Shown here: positions 1 to 8,090 of the stretch, piece by piece
Layout: the number at the start of each line of letters is the position of its first letter
Numbering within the stretch: position 1 is the stretch's first letter
Program-made: the position numbers and the translations under genes
The notes under the pieces: model-generated
The model's input: the letters and a program-made list of their open reading frames with translations, nothing else
What the model was told of the DNA's origin: nothing
Database searches by the model: none
Source: Tabrizicola sp.
GTDB lineage: Bacteria > Pseudomonadota > Alphaproteobacteria > Rhodobacterales > Rhodobacteraceae
DNA: 64,000 bases
Assembly: GCA_016792685.1 (NCBI GenBank)
Contig: JAEULQ010000067.1
Location: forward strand, 1 to 64,000
Reading direction: 5' to 3'

Positions 1-229
1 GGTCGGTCCGCATACGCCCGAAGTGGCGGTACGGCGGCTTTTGCCGACCATCCGCTACGATGTCCGGTTTGAAAGCGACCGGTTGCGGGATCTGGGCGTT
101 GTGGCGCATCATCGCATGGCACAGGGTGCAAGCCCGGAAGAGAACGCCCTGCAACTGGCGGCTTTCCTGGACATCCCGTCCAGCCAGGCGCAGGAGATTG
201 CCGCGACCGATTATCTTTTTGTGGATTAG
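1..229 (+). CDS. C-terminal fragment of an unrecognised protein (cut by window edge)
   Basis: The frame is open from base 2 to a TAG at 227-229, so this is the last ~75 residues of a gene starting outside the window. A GTG at 23 lies in the frame but the frame is open upstream of it, so it is probably not the start. The fragment is charged, soluble-looking and helical, with no signal or membrane segment, ending ...DYLFVD. I do not recognise the family. It ends 4 bases before the next ATG, so it is probably co-transcribed with the HIT gene. Confidence 0.6.
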   Translation, partial: VGPHTPEVAVRRLLPTIRYDVRFESDRLRDLGVVAHHRMAQGASPEENALQLAAFLDIPSSQAQEIAATDYLFVD

Positions 230-233
230 GGAC

Positions 234-605
234 ATGAGCTGGAGCTACGACCCCAACAACATCTTCGCCCGCATCCTGCGGGGCGAAATTCCGAACCGGA
301 CGGTGATGGACACGCCGCATACGCTGGTCTTCCATGACATCCATCCCCAGGCCCCGGTTCATGTGCTGGCGATCCCGAAGGGCGCCTATGTGAGCCTGGA
401 TCATTTCGCAGCCGAAGCCTCGGCCGAGGAGCTGGTGGATTTTCACCGAACCGTGGCCAAGACTTGCGCCATTCTTGGCCTGAGCGGGACCGAGGGCTTT
501 CGGGCGATCACCAATGCGGGTGAGCATGGGATGCAGGAAGTCCCGCATTACCACCTGCATATCCTGGGCGGCCGGGTGATGGGCCGGATGGTCGAGCGCG
601 CCTGA
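234..605 (+). CDS. HIT family (histidine triad) nucleotide-binding protein
   Basis: A 123-residue protein of the usual HIT size. The triad H-x-H-x-H is visible at residues 105, 107 and 109 (HYHLHI), with the N-terminal segment NIFARILRGEIP typical of HINT-type members. Such proteins hydrolyse or bind purine nucleotides such as nucleoside phosphoramidates in the cytoplasm; the exact substrate is not readable. The ATG at 234 sits just after the preceding TAG. A longer in-frame extension to 60 overlaps the upstream gene and is not credible. Confidence 0.93.
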   Translation: MSWSYDPNNIFARILRGEIPNRTVMDTPHTLVFHDIHPQAPVHVLAIPKGAYVSLDHFAAEASAEELVDFHRTVAKTCAILGLSGTEGFRAITNAGEHGMQEVPHYHLHILGGRVMGRMVERA

Positions 606-670
606 AACCGCAAGCTTCGGGTCGCCGCTTCCGTGCGGAGCGGGCATCTTCCGGGAAAGCGGAGGATGAC

Positions 671-1126
671 ATGCGTTATGTGGCGATACCGACAGAACTG
701 GCCCGGCACTACCAGGCCGGGGGGCAGGATGCGAACGGGCAGGTACCGGAGCGGGTGGTGTCGGATGGGGGCGGCAATCCCTGTCGCCATTGTCTGCGGA
801 TGGTCCCGAACGGAGCCGGGATGCTGATCCTGGCACATCGGCCGTTTCCCGGTCCGCAGCCCTATGCCGAACTGGGCCCGATCTTCCTGTGTGCCGACCC
901 TTGCCAGCAGGGCGGAGGCGAGGCCCGGCCCGAGGCGCTGGCCTCGCCGGACTATATCGTCCGGGGCTATGGCGCAGATGACAGGATCGTCTACGGCACC
1001 GGGGGCGTGGTGGCGACCGGGGCGATTCCGGTGCGGGCGGAGGAGCTTCTTGCCGACCCGCGGGTGGCCTACCTGCATGTGCGATCCGCCCGGAACAACT
1101 GCTATCAATGCCGGATCGACCGCTAG
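671..1126 (+). CDS. DUF1203 domain-containing protein
   Basis: A 151-residue soluble protein beginning MRYVAIPTE, as in DUF1203 proteins. Paired cysteines are conserved-looking: CRHC at 38-41, C74 and C78, and a C-terminal CYQC at 144-147. These could bind metal or form disulfides, but this is inference. No biochemical function is established. A purine-rich stretch (GGAGGA) just upstream of ATG 671 serves as ribosome-binding site. Confidence 0.85.
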   Translation: MRYVAIPTELARHYQAGGQDANGQVPERVVSDGGGNPCRHCLRMVPNGAGMLILAHRPFPGPQPYAELGPIFLCADPCQQGGGEARPEALASPDYIVRGYGADDRIVYGTGGVVATGAIPVRAEELLADPRVAYLHVRSARNNCYQCRIDR

Positions 1127-1139
1127 GTTCGGGCGGTTT

Positions 1140-1275
1140 TCAGATTGAGCGGCGGAGCGCCGCAAGTCTTTTCTCTCGCGCCCGCGCGCTTTGAGCGCGG
1201 GCGCGAGGCTGAGGGGGCGCTGCCCCCAGGGGCCTTGCGGCCCCTCCCCCGGGATATTTGCGTCAAGGTGAAAGA
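1140..1275. repeat. GC-rich intergenic hairpin element with GGGATATTTG motif (copy A)
   Basis: Between two convergent genes lies a run of hairpins: GCGCCCGCGC pairing with GCGCGGGCGC, then GGGGGCG/CGCCCCC-like and AGGGGCC/GGCCCCT stems, followed by GGGATATTTG and a GGTGAAAG tail. A related block sits at 59700-59785. It may terminate both neighbours; no U-tract is present. Confidence 0.55.
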
Positions 1276-1280
1276 GCGGG

Positions 1281-1640
1281 TCAGGGATGCGGGTTTTCGG
1301 CGTCCCAGGCTTTCAGCCAGCGTTTCGGGGCGGCGTCGCGCCATTGCTGGATGAGGCGGGCCTTCGCCCAGCCCTCGTCGATCCGCCCCGCACGGGCGAG
1401 GATCAGGCCATGGGGCGTGTAATGGGGGTGGAGGAAGAAGGTCTCCGGATCCGCGGCCAGCAGCATTTCGCGTTCCTCCGGCCCGGCCTTGAACGGGGCG
1501 CCATCAGCAAGGGCGGCCCAGTAGCACCACATCTTGCCATGGGCTTTCAGGACTTCGTGGCCCCAGGGATGGGCGAGGGTGACCTCGGGCAGGTTTAGCC
1601 CGAGGGCGAGCGCATTGAGTTCGGGCCAGGAGGCGATCAC
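1281..1640 (-). CDS. MmcQ/YjbR family protein
   Basis: With a GTG start at 1640 this is a 119-residue protein, the normal size of the YjbR/MmcQ (CyaY-like fold) family. It carries the characteristic HPWG (residues 24-27), the later HGKMWCYW strand and a C-terminal DEGWAKARLIQQWRDAAPKR-type helix. The family is often called DNA-binding, but its function is not settled. The start is chosen because GTGA overlaps the stop of the upstream secreted-protein gene by four bases, indicating translational coupling. A longer ATG-initiated frame would run back through that gene. Confidence 0.85.
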   Translation of the reverse strand: MIASWPELNALALGLNLPEVTLAHPWGHEVLKAHGKMWCYWAALADGAPFKAGPEEREMLLAADPETFFLHPHYTPHGLILARAGRIDEGWAKARLIQQWRDAAPKRWLKAWDAENPHP

Positions 1641-1957
1641 TGCGGAACGCAGATGGGGTTGTCGAGCGGAGGGGTGCCCTCGAAGCTGATGATCTGGGTG
1701 TCCTGGACCATGATCCGCCAGCCACCCTCGACCGCCTGCCAGGCGCCGAGGCCGTAGATCGGGTGTTCGGCATAGCAAGTGTCCTGGGACAGGATATAGG
1801 CATCCGCCTCGCCGTCGGCCTTGGAGGTGAGTGTCGCTTTGCCCTCGGCCGCATCGCCAAGGATATAGACCGCGCCGGTCGCCTGATCGGAGAGTTCGGT
1901 TTCGGCCAGGGCGGGGGTGGCCAGAAGGGTGAGGAGTGCAAGCAGTGTCTTTTGCAT
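1637..1957 (-). CDS. Small secreted protein of unknown function
   Basis: A 106-residue protein with a clear Sec signal peptide: MQK, a Leu/Ala-rich core, and a cleavage site after ATPALA around residue 18. The mature ~88 residues contain two cysteines (TCYAEHP and the penultimate region ICVPQ) that could form one disulfide in the periplasm. I do not recognise the family. The ATG at 1957 is preferred over an upstream TTG because AAAGGA lies at proper spacing. It follows polA by 14 bases and overlaps the YjbR gene, so the three appear to form one transcript. Confidence 0.72.
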   Translation of the reverse strand: MQKTLLALLTLLATPALAETELSDQATGAVYILGDAAEGKATLTSKADGEADAYILSQDTCYAEHPIYGLGAWQAVEGGWRIMVQDTQIISFEGTPPLDNPICVPQ

Positions 1958-1971
1958 CTTGTGTCCTTTCG

Positions 1972-4806
1972 TCAATGCGCTTCGGCCCAGTTCCGGCCTT
2001 TGCCCGCGTCCACTGCGAGGTGGACCTTCAACGCGACGGCGGGATGGGCGGCGCCCTCCATCGTGTCCTTGGCGGCGGCGATCAGGCGGTCGGCTTCGCC
2101 TTCGGCGACTTCAAAGAGAAGTTCGTCGTGGACCTGGAGGAGCATCCTCGCGTCGATGCCCTGGATCGCGGCGGGCATCCGGATCATTGCCCGACGGATC
2201 ACGTCAGCAGCGGTGCCCTGTATCGGCGCGTTGATCGCGGCGCGTTTGGCGAAGCCGGCGCCTGGGCCTTTGGCGTTGATCTCGGGCGTATGAATTTTGC
2301 GACCAAAAAGGGTCTGAACATGACCGTTTTCCTGCGCAAACTTTACAGTATCGGACATGTAGGTCCTGATGCCGGGGAACCGCTCGAAGTATCGGTCAAT
2401 GAAGCCCTGCGCTTCGGCCCGCGGAATGCGGAGGTTGCGGGCGAGGCCGAAGCCGGAAATGCCGTAGATGACGCCGAAGTTGATCGCCTTAGCCTTGCGG
2501 CGGATGTCAGAGGTCATCTGGTCGAGGGGGACGTTGAACATCTCGGACGCGGTCAGGGCGTGGATGTCGATCCCGTCCTCGAAGGCGCGGCGCAATTCGG
2601 GGATATCGGCGATATGGGCGAGGATGCGAAGCTCGATCTGGGAGTAGTCGAGACTGACCAGGATGCGGCCCGAAGGCGCCACGAAAGCCTCGCGGATCCG
2701 GCGGCCTTCCTCGGTACGGACGGGGATGTTCTGCAGGTTCGGGTCGGTTGAGGCCAAGCGGCCGGTGTTGGCCCCAGCGATGGAATAGGAGGTGTGGACC
2801 CGGCCCGTGTCCGGGTTGATCGCCTCTTGCAGGGCATCAGTATAGGTGGATTTGAGCTTGGCGATCTGGCGCCAGTCGAGGATTCTTGCCGCCAGTTTGG
2901 CGCCTTGCGGGTGGCTGTCTTCCAGCGTGGTGATGTCTTCCAGGATGTCGGCGCCGGTGCCATAGGCATCGGTCTTGCCCTTCACGCCGCCGGGGATTTG
3001 CAGCCGGTCGAAGAGGATTTCGCCCAGTTGCTTGGGGGAGCCGACGTTGAACTTCTCGCCCGCGATGGACTGGATTTCCTCTTCCAGTTGGACAAGCTTT
3101 TGCGCGAAGACATTGGACATGCCGCGAAGGACGTCGCGGTCGACCTGGATGCCTGCCATCTCCATATCGGCAAGGACGGGGACGAGGGGGCGTTCCAGGG
3201 TTTCATAGACGGTGGTGACGCGGGCGCGGTGCAGCTGGGGCTTGAAGAGCTGCCAGAGGCGCAGGGTCACATCGGCGTCTTCGGCGGCGTATTTGACCGC
3301 GTCGTCGATGGCGGTCTTGTCGAAGGTGATCTGGGATTTTCCGCTGCCGAGCAAGGACTTGATCGGGATCGGCTGGTGGCCGAGATAGAGGTCCGAGAGC
3401 GTGTCCATCCCGTGGTTGTTGAGACCCGCCTGCATAGCGTAGCTCATCAGCATGGTGTCGTCGAAAGGGGTGATCCTGATCCCGTGGCGAGCGAAGATCT
3501 TCCAGTCGTATTTCATGTTCTGGCCGATCTTGAGGATCGCGGGGTCCTCCAGCAGCGGCTTCAGCGCAGCGAGCGTGGCGTCAAGCGGGAGCTGGTTCGG
3601 GGCGAGCGCGGTCGCGCCGAAGAGGTCGCCGCCGCCGGTGGTGTGGCCAAGCGGAATATAGGCGGCCTTGCCTGCATCCACAGACAGGGAAATGCCGACC
3701 AGTTCGGCGCGCATTTCGTCAAGGCTGGTGGTTTCGGTATCGATCGCCACGTGGCCGATCTCGCGGATATGGGCGATCCAGCGGTCGAGCGCCTCCATAT
3801 CCCGGATGCATTCGTAGGCGGCGTGGTCGAAAGGGAGTTTCTCCTCCTGCGACGGCGCCTTCTCGTCGTGTGCGCCCTTCACCTCAAGCGAGCCGGATTC
3901 GGGCAGGGCGGGGGCCGCGATGCCGAGTTTCTCGGCCACACGTTTCGTCAGCGTCCGGAACTCCATCGCCGCAAGGAAGGCCATGATCGCTTCGGGATCG
4001 GGTTGCTTGACGGCAAGATCGTCAAGGGTAACGTCGAGGGGGGTGTCTGCCTTCAGGGTGACGAGCTGGCGGGAGATGCGGATCTGTTCGGCGTTTTCAA
4101 CCAGAGCCTCGCGGCGCTTGGGCTGCTTGATTTCGGACGCCCGGGCGAGAAGCGTGTCGAGGTCGCCGTATTCCTGGATTAGGAGGGCCGCAGTCTTGAG
4201 ACCGATGCCGGGCGCACCGGGGACGTTGTCGACGCTGTCACCAGCAAGGGATTGAACATCAATCACCTTTTCGGGGGGGACGCCGAATTTCTCCATCACT
4301 TCATCGGGGCCGATGGCGCGGGTCTTCATCGGGTCGAACATGTCGATGCCCGGTCGGATAAGCTGCATGAGGTCCTTGTCGGAGGAGATGATCGTGCAGC
4401 TTCCTCCCGCCTCCACCGCTTGGCGGGCGAGGGTGGCGATGATGTCGTCGGCCTCGAAGCCCGGGGTCTCGATGCAGGCGACGTTGAAGGCCTTCGTGGC
4501 CTCTCGGGTCAGGGGGAACTGGGGGCGGAGGTCCTCGGGCGGCTCGGGGCGCTGGGCCTTGTAGGCGGGGTAGATCTCGTTGCGGAAGGTCTTGGAGGAA
4601 TGGTCGAAGATCACTGCGATATGGGTCGCGGCCCCGGCGCGCTTGCCGGTGGAAATCTCGTTCCAGAGGATGTTGCAAAAGCCTGCGACGGCGCCCACAG
4701 GCAGGCCGTCGGACTTGCGGGTGAGGGGCGGCAGCCCGTGATAGGCGCGGAAGATGTAGGCCGAGCCGTCGATGAGATGCAGGTGGTGGCCCTTGCCGAA
4801 GGTCAT
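1972..4806 (-). CDS. polA: DNA polymerase I
   Basis: A 944-residue family A polymerase with all three domains. The N-terminal 5' nuclease has HLIDGSAYIFRAYHGLP, the metal ligands in FEADDI and SSDKDL, and the helix-hairpin-helix VPGAPGIGLKTA. The 3'-5' exonuclease is intact, with AIDTET, NMKYDWK and YAAEDAD, so proofreading should be active. The polymerase domain has motif A DYSQIELRILAH, the O-helix RRKAKAINFGVIYG, and motif C QVHDELLFE. It acts in Okazaki-fragment maturation and excision repair. The ATG at 4806 gives the expected N-terminus. Confidence 0.98.
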   Translation of the reverse strand: MTFGKGHHLHLIDGSAYIFRAYHGLPPLTRKSDGLPVGAVAGFCNILWNEISTGKRAGAATHIAVIFDHSSKTFRNEIYPAYKAQRPEPPEDLRPQFPLTREATKAFNVACIETPGFEADDIIATLARQAVEAGGSCTIISSDKDLMQLIRPGIDMFDPMKTRAIGPDEVMEKFGVPPEKVIDVQSLAGDSVDNVPGAPGIGLKTAALLIQEYGDLDTLLARASEIKQPKRREALVENAEQIRISRQLVTLKADTPLDVTLDDLAVKQPDPEAIMAFLAAMEFRTLTKRVAEKLGIAAPALPESGSLEVKGAHDEKAPSQEEKLPFDHAAYECIRDMEALDRWIAHIREIGHVAIDTETTSLDEMRAELVGISLSVDAGKAAYIPLGHTTGGGDLFGATALAPNQLPLDATLAALKPLLEDPAILKIGQNMKYDWKIFARHGIRITPFDDTMLMSYAMQAGLNNHGMDTLSDLYLGHQPIPIKSLLGSGKSQITFDKTAIDDAVKYAAEDADVTLRLWQLFKPQLHRARVTTVYETLERPLVPVLADMEMAGIQVDRDVLRGMSNVFAQKLVQLEEEIQSIAGEKFNVGSPKQLGEILFDRLQIPGGVKGKTDAYGTGADILEDITTLEDSHPQGAKLAARILDWRQIAKLKSTYTDALQEAINPDTGRVHTSYSIAGANTGRLASTDPNLQNIPVRTEEGRRIREAFVAPSGRILVSLDYSQIELRILAHIADIPELRRAFEDGIDIHALTASEMFNVPLDQMTSDIRRKAKAINFGVIYGISGFGLARNLRIPRAEAQGFIDRYFERFPGIRTYMSDTVKFAQENGHVQTLFGRKIHTPEINAKGPGAGFAKRAAINAPIQGTAADVIRRAMIRMPAAIQGIDARMLLQVHDELLFEVAEGEADRLIAAAKDTMEGAAHPAVALKVHLAVDAGKGRNWAEAH

Positions 4807-4857
4807 GGTTCGCTCCCGGTTGTCGGGGCGATTATTGGCAGAAAGGGGGGGCGAGGG

Positions 4858-5523
4858 CTACCCGGTTTGGCCCGAAAGGTGCCAGTCAAGCGACAGGGCC
4901 ACCGACCAGTTGGTGGGTGTCCAGAGGCCAAATGGGATGCCGGATGCGCGAAAGGTTTCTCCGAGCCAGACGTTGCAGGTCCGCAACGCGTGGAAATTTC
5001 CCCTGGCCGGAAAGAAGGCGTCCCGGGCAGTGAAGCCGGGATGAGAGAGGGGCGTCTGGCTGGCGAAAGCAGCGGTCGTCTGGTCGAGGAGGGCCTGGAA
5101 CTGGGCCTCGGACAGGCGCAGGAAACGCAGGTTTGGCAAGGGGTTGAGCGGGCCGGTCACGTCAAGCCGGATGACGGCCCCATCGCCGGTGGCAGCGGTG
5201 AGGACGGCAGAGGCTGTGATGTCGGCATAGGTCCCGGCCGTGGTGTAGAAGGCCGCAGAGCCCCAGCCAAGGATGAGCCACTGGGCGTCGGGGTCGGCCA
5301 CCGGGACGCGCGGCGCGGCAAAGGCGAAGCGGGCGCGGGTCTCGGGCGTAAGGGGCAAGAGGATGTCAGTGTGGATCGGGCCCTGCAAAAGGCCGATCCG
5401 GTGGGAGAGCGGTCCGGATGCGTCCTGGCCGGGACCGGGGACAAGGGGAAGGACGACCGAGGCCGCGAGGTAGAGGAGCGGCAGCGCCAGAAGCGCGGCA
5501 CAAAGTCGGAGGGTCATGCGCAT
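4858..5523 (-). CDS. TIGR02117/DUF2459 family protein
   Basis: From ATG 5523 the protein is 221 residues, starting with a hydrophobic signal or membrane anchor (LRLCAALLALPLLYLAASVVLPL). Family features are HTDILLPL, the WLILGWGSAAFYTT strand, and the C-terminal CNVWLGETFRASGIPFGLWTPTN block. The role of the family is unknown; an exported or membrane-anchored position is inferred from the N-terminus. A longer frame to 5688 adds an arginine-rich, non-conserved extension and was not used. ATG 5517 is an alternative start. Confidence 0.82.
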   Translation of the reverse strand: MRMTLRLCAALLALPLLYLAASVVLPLVPGPGQDASGPLSHRIGLLQGPIHTDILLPLTPETRARFAFAAPRVPVADPDAQWLILGWGSAAFYTTAGTYADITASAVLTAATGDGAVIRLDVTGPLNPLPNLRFLRLSEAQFQALLDQTTAAFASQTPLSHPGFTARDAFFPARGNFHALRTCNVWLGETFRASGIPFGLWTPTNWSVALSLDWHLSGQTG

Positions 5524-5603
5524 GGGGTGCAGCTTTGCCGGATAGGGGTGTCGGGTACATCTTGCGCGACTTTCCGCGCTGGCCACAGGGTGCTTTGCGG
5601 GTC

Positions 5604-5690
5604 TTGACGGGCGGCGACGGCTGGCGCATGGTTCGGCCCATGCTGCACCTGATGACCTCTCAGTCGTTTTATTGGACCGACGCCACATAG
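5604..5690 (+). promoter_or_regulatory. Possible promoter and 16-codon aromatic leader peptide
   Basis: TTGACG (5604-5609), a 17-base spacer and CATGGT (5627-5632) form a weak sigma-70-like promoter. Its predicted start point falls at about an ATG at 5640. From there a short frame encodes MLHLMTSQSFYWTDAT and stops at 5690; an internal ATG at 5652 would give 12 residues. The consecutive Phe-Tyr-Trp codons resemble attenuator leader peptides. No Shine-Dalgarno sequence is visible, so translation would have to be leaderless. Hypothesis only. Confidence 0.3.
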
Positions 5691-5736
5691 GCGGCCGGGC
5701 AGCGTTTCACCACCGAAGCAACCCCCGAGAAAGCCG

Positions 5737-5781
5737 CCCGCGAGGGTCAGGCCGGAAGGTTCACAGGTTCCCCTCGCCGGG
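5737..5781 (+). other. Hairpin in the 5' leader of the GNAT gene
   Basis: CCCGCGAGGG at 5737-5746 pairs with CCCTCGCCGGG at 5771-5781 with a single bulged C. The loop is 24 bases. Its left arm overlaps GCCGCC, which could instead pair with GGCGGC just after the leader-peptide stop, so two exclusive folds are possible. No U-tract follows; the hairpin ends about ten bases before the GAAGGA ribosome-binding site. Confidence 0.3.
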
Positions 5782-5804
5782 CCCCCAGCGAAGGAAACCG
5801 AAAG

Positions 5805-6263
5805 ATGTCCACCACACTCCCCGTCACTGTCCGACCCGCCACGCCGGAGGACCTGCCCGAAGTACACCGGATGCTGATCGCGCTGGCCGCGCAGCATGGT
5901 ATTGCTGCGGCGATCACCCCGCGAGCGCTGGAGCAGATCGCGCTTCAGGGCCGGGCGGCGCGGCTACTGGTTGCGCTGCGGCCCGACAGTCCGCAACGCC
6001 ATCCGGTGGGATACGCGCTGATGCTGGTGGCCCGCAACATGGTGGCGGGGGCGAAATGGGGTTTTGTCGAGCAGCTTTACGTCCAGGCGCCGGATCGCGG
6101 GCGCGGGATCGGGCGGGCCCTGCTTGCGGAAGCCCGGGTCGAAGCGGCGCGTGCGGGATGCGAAGGGGTCACGGTCAGCACGCGGCCCGAGACCGACGGC
6201 GCGTCGCTGGCCTGGCGTGTGCTGGGGCTGGACAGCCCGGAGCCGCGCTATGCGGCGGAGTGA
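5805..6263 (+). CDS. GNAT family N-acetyltransferase
   Basis: A 152-residue single-domain GNAT protein. The acetyl-CoA pyrophosphate-binding motif is QAPDRGRGIGRALLAEA (around residues 91-107), preceded by the beta-4 strand WGFVEQLYV. It transfers an acetyl group from acetyl-CoA to an amine; the acceptor cannot be read. The N-terminus TVRPATPEDLPEVHRML is typical. GAAGGA lies about eight bases before ATG 5805. The upstream leader with a Phe-Tyr-Trp run suggests a link to aromatic compounds, but that is inference. Confidence 0.9.
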   Translation: MSTTLPVTVRPATPEDLPEVHRMLIALAAQHGIAAAITPRALEQIALQGRAARLLVALRPDSPQRHPVGYALMLVARNMVAGAKWGFVEQLYVQAPDRGRGIGRALLAEARVEAARAGCEGVTVSTRPETDGASLAWRVLGLDSPEPRYAAE

Positions 6264-6449
6264 TCAGTGGTCGTCGTGGGCGTGGTCGCGGTCGATGACG
6301 TAGCGCTTGTCGCAATAGCCGCATTCGACCCAGCCGGTGTCCGCCGGGATCGTCAGCCAGACGCGGGGGTGGCCCAAGGCACCCTCGCCGCCGTCGCAGG
6401 CCACTTTCCAGCTGGTCACGGTCTGGGTCTCGGGGGCGGGGGTGGGCAT
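6264..6449 (-). CDS. Zinc-finger domain-containing protein (CHCC/NDUFS6-like)
   Basis: A 61-residue protein with the CHCC zinc-finger pattern: C18, H27, then C43-x2-C46 ([12 protein letters not shown]). This resembles the zinc-binding domain of complex I subunit NDUFS6, which occurs as a small stand-alone protein in alphaproteobacteria. A structural or assembly role with respiratory complex I is possible but unproven here. The tail is histidine/aspartate-rich (DRDHAHDDH). ATG 6449 has AGGAAC upstream; the longer frame to 6728 runs through the repeat region and is rejected. Confidence 0.85.
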   Translation of the reverse strand: MPTPAPETQTVTSWKVACDGGEGALGHPRVWLTIPADTGWVECGYCDKRYVIDRDHAHDDH

Positions 6450-6523
6450 GGGCGGGTTCCTGTCTTGTCCGGGACTGCTTTTAGCGGCACTGGGGCGGGG
6501 CGCACAAGGGTGCCGTTGGGCGT

Positions 6524-6590
6524 GCGGAGTTTTCGAAAACTCCGCAACGGAGCCCTCAAAGGCTCCGTACCGATTTCTTCCAAGAAATCG
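6524..6590. repeat. Three-hairpin intergenic repeat (copy 1)
   Basis: Three perfect hairpins stand head to tail. The first (6524-6545) is a 22-base palindrome centred on TTTTCGAAAA. The second is ACGGAGCC/GGCTCCGT (6547-6568). The third is CGATTTCTT/AAGAAATCG (6571-6590). Related copies lie at 34011-34083 and 36700-36742. It lies downstream of the isomerase gene, so it may act as its terminator or stabilise the 3' end. Confidence 0.7.
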
Positions 6591-6619
6591 GGGCCCGGAG
6601 GTGCGTGTGGAGAAGTACC

Positions 6620-7396
6620 TCAGCCGCCGATCAGGCCGCCACGGGACTTGAGCGCGGCAAGCCAGCCGAGGCCCTGCGAGGTGCCCTTGGCGGGGCGGTA
6701 TTCGGCGGCGATCCAGGTTTCGGGGCAATGGGTGTCGATCTGGTCGCAGAGGTCGGGCAGGGAAAACCCGCCGCCGCCCGGTTCATTCCGTGACGGGAAG
6801 CCGGCGATCTGGACGTGGTTGATCCGGTGGCGGTGGTCAGCCCAGACCGCGCCTGCGTCACCATGCAGCCTTGCCGCATGCCAGAGGTCGAACTGCAGCC
6901 CGATCCGGGGATTGGCGAGGTCGTCGAGAATGCGGGCGGCCTGGTCGTAATCGTTCAGGAAATAGCCCGGCATGTCGTCGGGGTTCAGGGGTTCAAGGCA
7001 GAGCGTGAGCTCCGGCGCCTCGGCCAGCGCCCAGGTCAGGTTCTCGACATAGCACTGCTCGGCCTGCGGCCCCTTGGCCACGCCCGCCATGACATGGAGC
7101 CTGCCCACCTGCAGGCGGGTGGCATAGTCGGCCGCGCGCAGGAAGCTGTCGCGGAAGCGCAGCTCCATCCCAGGCACTGCGGCGAAACCGCGGTCACCGG
7201 ACGCCCAGTCGCCGGGCGGGGTGTTGATCAACGCCAGGGGCAAGCCATTCAGCGCGCGGTCCCAGTCGGCCATCGGATGGTCATAGGGAAACAGCACCTC
7301 AACCCCGTCAAAGCCGCAGCGCGCCGCCCAGTCGGGGCGGTCGAGCATCGGGACCTCGGTGAAGAGCAGGGTCAGGTTGGCGGCGAAACGGGGCAT
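6620..7396 (-). CDS. hyi: Hydroxypyruvate isomerase family protein
   Basis: A 258-residue TIM-barrel protein, the same length as known Hyi enzymes, which interconvert hydroxypyruvate and tartronate semialdehyde. It begins [15 protein letters not shown]. The metal/catalytic glutamates are visible in [15 protein letters not shown] (E135) and WIAAEYRP (E232), with the barrel motif [14 protein letters not shown] between them. The strand order and ends match the family closely. It starts six bases after the stop of the DUF1285 gene, so the two are probably co-transcribed. A related sugar isomerase activity cannot be excluded. Confidence 0.87.
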   Translation of the reverse strand: MPRFAANLTLLFTEVPMLDRPDWAARCGFDGVEVLFPYDHPMADWDRALNGLPLALINTPPGDWASGDRGFAAVPGMELRFRDSFLRAADYATRLQVGRLHVMAGVAKGPQAEQCYVENLTWALAEAPELTLCLEPLNPDDMPGYFLNDYDQAARILDDLANPRIGLQFDLWHAARLHGDAGAVWADHRHRINHVQIAGFPSRNEPGGGGFSLPDLCDQIDTHCPETWIAAEYRPAKGTSQGLGWLAALKSRGGLIGG

Positions 7397-7402
7397 GTGG
7401 GA

Positions 7403-7975
7403 TCAGGGCAATTCCGACGAAGGGATGATCGGGAAGAACTGCCCCGAGGACCAGAGACCGAACCACTTATGACCGTCAACTTCGTGATGGCAACAGAGTT
7501 CCACCAGTCGGAAGAAGGATTTTCGGTCGATGAGGGCCCAGAGATTGGCGCGGACGAGGATATAGGGCGAAGGCTCACCCGTCGCGGCGTCCCGGGTGAC
7601 GCGCAGGGGATGGTCCGGTCCGAGCGTCGCCTGATCCTCGGTTCGTGTGGTGAAGGTCAGGACCTGTGCAGGACCTGCGCCCGTCACGTCGAAATCATTG
7701 GCCAGGAGCGGGGCGTCGTCGACCTTGATCCCCACCTTCTCGACCGGGGTGACGAGGAAATAGGCGTCGCCCTCGCGCTTCAGGATCGAGGAGAAGAGCT
7801 TGACCAGGGGCGCGCGGCCGATGGGCGTGCCGAGGTAGTACCAGGTGCCGTCCCGCGCGATGCGCATGTCGATGTTGCCGCAGAAGGGCGGGTTCCAGAG
7901 ATGGACCGGGGGCGGGCCCTTTCCGGATGCAGCCTTTGCGGCGGCGGCGAGTGTGTCGGCCGTGGGCTTGGTCAT
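7403..7975 (-). CDS. DUF1285 domain-containing protein
   Basis: A 190-residue cytoplasmic protein. The motif WNPPFCGNIDMRIARDGTWY around residues 27-46 and the following GTPIGRAPLVKLFSSILKREG identify DUF1285. The function of the family is unknown. ATG 7975 is used because the upstream extension overlaps the divergent phosphorylase gene at 8091. It is transcribed away from that gene and towards hyi. Confidence 0.87.
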   Translation of the reverse strand: MTKPTADTLAAAAKAASGKGPPPVHLWNPPFCGNIDMRIARDGTWYYLGTPIGRAPLVKLFSSILKREGDAYFLVTPVEKVGIKVDDAPLLANDFDVTGAGPAQVLTFTTRTEDQATLGPDHPLRVTRDAATGEPSPYILVRANLWALIDRKSFFRLVELCCHHEVDGHKWFGLWSSGQFFPIIPSSELP

Positions 7976-8090
7976 GCGGGCAATGTAGTTGAGATGGGTG
8001 CGGGTGCAACCGGTGTTGGGGGTGGGTTTCCCGCACCAAAGCTTGACTTGGGCGTCAGGGCCCTTTGTCATGGCCCGAACCGGAGGAGCC

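Noticed and set aside
2794..4182. Long plus-strand open frame (462 codons) opposite polA
   Set aside because: Antisense shadow of a well-conserved gene in GC-rich DNA; no family motifs and no ribosome-binding site.
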